In this document: in pieces, positions 61,433-64,000 of the stretch
How the letters are laid out: every line of letters begins with the position of its first letter
How positions within the stretch are numbered: position 1 is the stretch's first letter
Assembly: GCA_958295465.1 (NCBI GenBank)
Contig: OY282353.1
Coordinates: 2,409,001-2,473,000 of the forward strand
From: an uncultured Gammaproteobacteria bacterium
GTDB taxonomy: Bacteria > Pseudomonadota > Gammaproteobacteria > HK1
Length of the DNA: 64,000 nucleotides
Reading direction: 5' to 3'
Notes under the pieces: generated by a model
Seen by the model: the letters and a program-made list of their open reading frames with translations, nothing else
Databases searched by the model: none
What the model was told of the DNA's origin: nothing
Program-made: the position numbers and the translations under genes

Positions 61433-64000
61433 ATGACGAAGCTCGCCCGAGTCACGCCGCAGTGCATGGGCATACGGCTGACGCCGGCGGGACGTCTGCG
61501 TTGGGAGCCCTCCGGAGAGGAGGCGGTGCCGGCCGAATCGGCGTCCCTGACCGGCGAAGAACGGGCGTATTCCATACGAGACGCCTTCCAGGCCGACTGG
61601 TGCGAGGGCCTGTTCACCCTGGCGGCGGAGAAGACGCCGGTGCAGGGCCTGCCCAGCGTGCGCTACTGGCAGCAGCTCGCCGAGCGCTATCTCACCGGCC
61701 TGTGCCACGTTCCCGAGGATGCAGAGCGCTTCGAGGTCGAGGCTCCGTCCTCCGCCGATTGCGCCCACTGGATCCTGACCGCCCCGCCCATGCAGGGCGG
61801 CGAGTATCTCTCCGAGGACACGCTGCAACGCATCTGGGAGCATCTGGACGAGTGGACGCATGATGCCGTTACGGCCGCTGGCGGGCTGGCCGCCTTTCTG
61901 CAGGAACGGGCGCCGAAATGGCATCAGGTCGGAAGGGTCTGCTTCCATCTGGCCGAGAACAGGGGCGACGACGCGCGTCCCTTCGCCTTCATGGCGACCT
62001 ATGCCTCCGGCTTCGGCGCGGCGGGGAGGCTGAAGCATCTGCCGCTGCGCAAGGCGCTGGAGCAGTACGCGGGGGCGAAGAACCGCGCCGCGCTCATCAA
62101 GCTGCTCTCGCCGGTGCAGCAGGCGGCCGAGGTCTGCGACTGGGTGAAGGAGCTGGTGGACTCCGGCGAGATCTACCAACCTACGGCCTGGCCGCCGGAA
62201 CGCGCCTACCGGCTGTTGCAGAGTACGTCGGCGCTCGAGGAGAGCGGGTTGTCCGTGCGGCTGCCGAACTGGTGGCGCAAGCGGCCCCGGCCCCAGGTGT
62301 CGGTGACGGTCGGCGCCCGGGCGCCGTCGATACTCGGCGTCGATGCGCTGCTGGACTTCGACGTGAAGGTCGCCCTGGGCGACGCGCCCCTGTCGCCCGA
62401 AGAGCTGAGATCGCTGCTCGACGGCGAAGACGGCCTGGTGCTGCTCAAGGGCCAGTGGGTGGAGGTGGACCGCGACAAGCTGCGCCAGGCCATCGAGCAC
62501 TGGGACACGCTGCAACGGCAGGCCGACGGCGGTGAGGTGTCGTTCGTCGAAGGGATGCGCCTGCTCGCCGGCGCATCGGCGGACCTCCGGCACGAGGAGC
62601 AGGCGGAGGACGAACGCCATTGGGTACACGTGGCGCCCGGCGACGCCATGCGCGAGATCCTCGCGGGCCTGCGCCAGCCGGGCGCCCTGGACTTCGTTCC
62701 GGTCGGCGACGCCCTGCGGGGGACGCTCAGGCCGTATCAGCGCGAGGGGCTGAGCTGGCTGCGCTTCCTGACCGCACTGGGCCTTGGCGCCTGCCTCGCC
62801 GACGACATGGGCCTGGGCAAGACCATCCAGGTGCTGGCGCTGCTGCTGTGCGACCGCCGCGACGCCGCGGGCCGGCAGGGAAGGGCGCCGTCGCTGCTGG
62901 TGGTCCCGGCGTCGCTGCTCGGGAACTGGCGGAGCGAGGCGGAGCGCTTTGCGCCGTCGCTGAAGCTGTGCTTCCTGCACCCGGCCGAAACGGACCGGCA
63001 GACCCTGGCGGACATCGCGGAGGCGCCCGAAGCGCATCTGGCCGATACCGATCTGGTGGTCACGACGTACGCCATGCTGGTGCGGCAAACCTGGCTGGCG
63101 GACCTGTCCTGGCGGCTGGTCATCCTGGACGAGGCCCAGGCCGTCAAGAACCCGGCGACGCGGCAGAGCCGAGCGGTGCGCAAGCTCCCGGCCCATGCCC
63201 GCATCGCCCTGACCGGCACCCCGGTGGAGAATCGCCTGGGCGACCTGTGGGCGCTGTTCGATTTCCTCAATCCCGGTCTGCTCGGATCGCTCAAGGTGTT
63301 TCAGGCCTTCGTGAAACGCCTCCAGTCGCACGAGGAGAACCCCTTTGCGCCCTTGCGCCGTCTGGTCGGCCCTTACATCCTGCGCCGCCTGAAGACCGAC
63401 CGCGACATCATCACCGACCTGCCGGAGAAGACGGAGACGGCCCGCTACTGCCACCTGACCCGGCCACAGGTCAGGCTCTACGAGCAGGTCGTGCGGGCCA
63501 TGAAGCGGGAGATGGAGACGGAATCCGACGGCGGCATCGCCCGGCGCGGCGTGGTGCTGCGCTCGCTCCTGCGCCTGAAGCAGGTATGCAACCATCCCAG
63601 CCAGCTTTCCGGCGACGGCGGGTACCGGCCCGCCGACAGCGGCAAGTTCCTTCGCCTGGCGGAGATCTGCGAAGAGCTCGCCGAACGCCAGGAGAGGGTG
63701 CTGGTCTTTACCCAGTTCCGCGAGATCATCGACCCGCTGGCCGAGCATCTGGCGACGGTGTTCGGCCGGACCGGGCTGGTGCTGCACGGCGCCACCGGCG
63801 TCGGGCAGCGCCGCGCCCTGGTGGACCGCTTCCAGGACGACGACGGGCCGCCGTTCTTCATCCTGTCGCTGAAGGCGGGGGGCACCGGCCTGAACCTGAC
63901 CGCTGCGTCACACGTCATCCACTTCGATCGGTGGTGGAACCCGGCGGTCGAGAACCAGGCCACCGACCGCGCCTTTCGCATCGGCCAGCGGCGCAACGTG
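61433..64000 (+). CDS. SNF2-family DEAD/DEAH-type helicase, 3' end outside window
   Basis: 856 codons are in the window without a stop. The N-terminal 420 residues are the bacterial SNF2-associated region. The ATPase core has ADDMGLGKTIQ (motif I), LVILDEAQAVKNP (motif II, DEAQ), LTGTPVENR (III), then VFTQFREI, LKAGGTGLNLTAAS (V) and the beginning of motif VI, ATDRAFRIGQRRNV, at the very edge. About 60-80 residues should remain beyond. These proteins are double-stranded DNA translocases; some are parts of defence systems, but nothing adjacent identifies such a role here. A 3' scrap of a close paralogue lies at 41866-42045. Confidence 0.93.
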   Translation, partial: MTKLARVTPQCMGIRLTPAGRLRWEPSGEEAVPAESASLTGEERAYSIRDAFQADWCEGLFTLAAEKTPVQGLPSVRYWQQLAERYLTGLCHVPEDAERFEVEAPSSADCAHWILTAPPMQGGEYLSEDTLQRIWEHLDEWTHDAVTAAGGLAAFLQERAPKWHQVGRVCFHLAENRGDDARPFAFMATYASGFGAAGRLKHLPLRKALEQYAGAKNRAALIKLLSPVQQAAEVCDWVKELVDSGEIYQPTAWPPERAYRLLQSTSALEESGLSVRLPNWWRKRPRPQVSVTVGARAPSILGVDALLDFDVKVALGDAPLSPEELRSLLDGEDGLVLLKGQWVEVDRDKLRQAIEHWDTLQRQADGGEVSFVEGMRLLAGASADLRHEEQAEDERHWVHVAPGDAMREILAGLRQPGALDFVPVGDALRGTLRPYQREGLSWLRFLTALGLGACLADDMGLGKTIQVLALLLCDRRDAAGRQGRAPSLLVVPASLLGNWRSEAERFAPSLKLCFLHPAETDRQTLADIAEAPEAHLADTDLVVTTYAMLVRQTWLADLSWRLVILDEAQAVKNPATRQSRAVRKLPAHARIALTGTPVENRLGDLWALFDFLNPGLLGSLKVFQAFVKRLQSHEENPFAPLRRLVGPYILRRLKTDRDIITDLPEKTETARYCHLTRPQVRLYEQVVRAMKREMETESDGGIARRGVVLRSLLRLKQVCNHPSQLSGDGGYRPADSGKFLRLAEICEELAERQERVLVFTQFREIIDPLAEHLATVFGRTGLVLHGATGVGQRRALVDRFQDDDGPPFFILSLKAGGTGLNLTAASHVIHFDRWWNPAVENQATDRAFRIGQRRNV

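Overview
The window is high-GC DNA (judged by eye, not computed) from what is most likely a gammaproteobacterium. The best evidence is gene order: rho and trxA on one strand with rhlB divergent next to them, and mrcA (PBP1A) divergent from aroK-aroB, both as in enteric and related gammaproteobacteria. TatD, DsbB, HemB and RhlB also read like gammaproteobacterial proteins. The species cannot be named from the sequence. Core genes are intact, but many accessory genes carry single-base frameshifts or truncations, which suggests a genome under decay and rearrangement, or in part an assembly with errors.

Layout. 1-9.7 kb is core: priA (runs off the left edge), mrcA, aroK, an aroB cut off after about 80 codons next to a broken IS110 element, rho, trxA, rhlB. 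9.7-26 kb is metabolic and envelope: carboxylesterase, cupin, hemB, an M24 hydrolase, a dienelactone hydrolase, an aminotransferase remnant, dsbB, a 2OG-oxygenase remnant, tatD, an EmrAB-type efflux pair, a decayed hyuB, an M23 peptidase, an MFS transporter, an HpcH/HpaI aldolase and an LDH2-type dehydrogenase.

From 26 kb the window becomes a patchwork of accessory genes: IS3 remnant, two Uma2 genes (one broken), an isolated nuoF with a duplicated 5' end, an AAA ATPase plus ExK nuclease-like pair, VapC and AAA_14 remnants, a sulfur-binding-domain HNH (type IV restriction-like) gene, and a two-gene P-loop ATPase/TPR module whose TPR protein carries nine nearly identical 41-residue repeats. A second M24 hydrolase and a DNA methyltransferase/PD-(D/E)XK nuclease pair follow. 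A 629-bp direct repeat holding the 5' end of that methyltransferase flanks about 7 kb of this region.

45.7-58 kb is dominated by a giant tandem-fused uvrA (2118 codons, four ABC ATPase domains). Its 5' 1.5 kb is duplicated, and between the copies lies a conspicuously AT-rich operon: adenine-type methyltransferase, small restriction-endonuclease-like protein, and an SF2 helicase with a C-terminal ExK motif, frameshifted at a seven-base homopolymer. 58-64 kb holds a methylase scrap, a Fic protein, hydroxypyruvate isomerase and a SNF2 helicase that runs off the right edge.

The strongest themes are (i) several candidate defence modules packed together and (ii) a recurring architecture in which a partial copy of a gene's 5' end lies upstream of the intact gene, with foreign cargo between them in two of three cases (uvrA, DNA methyltransferase; nuoF has no cargo).
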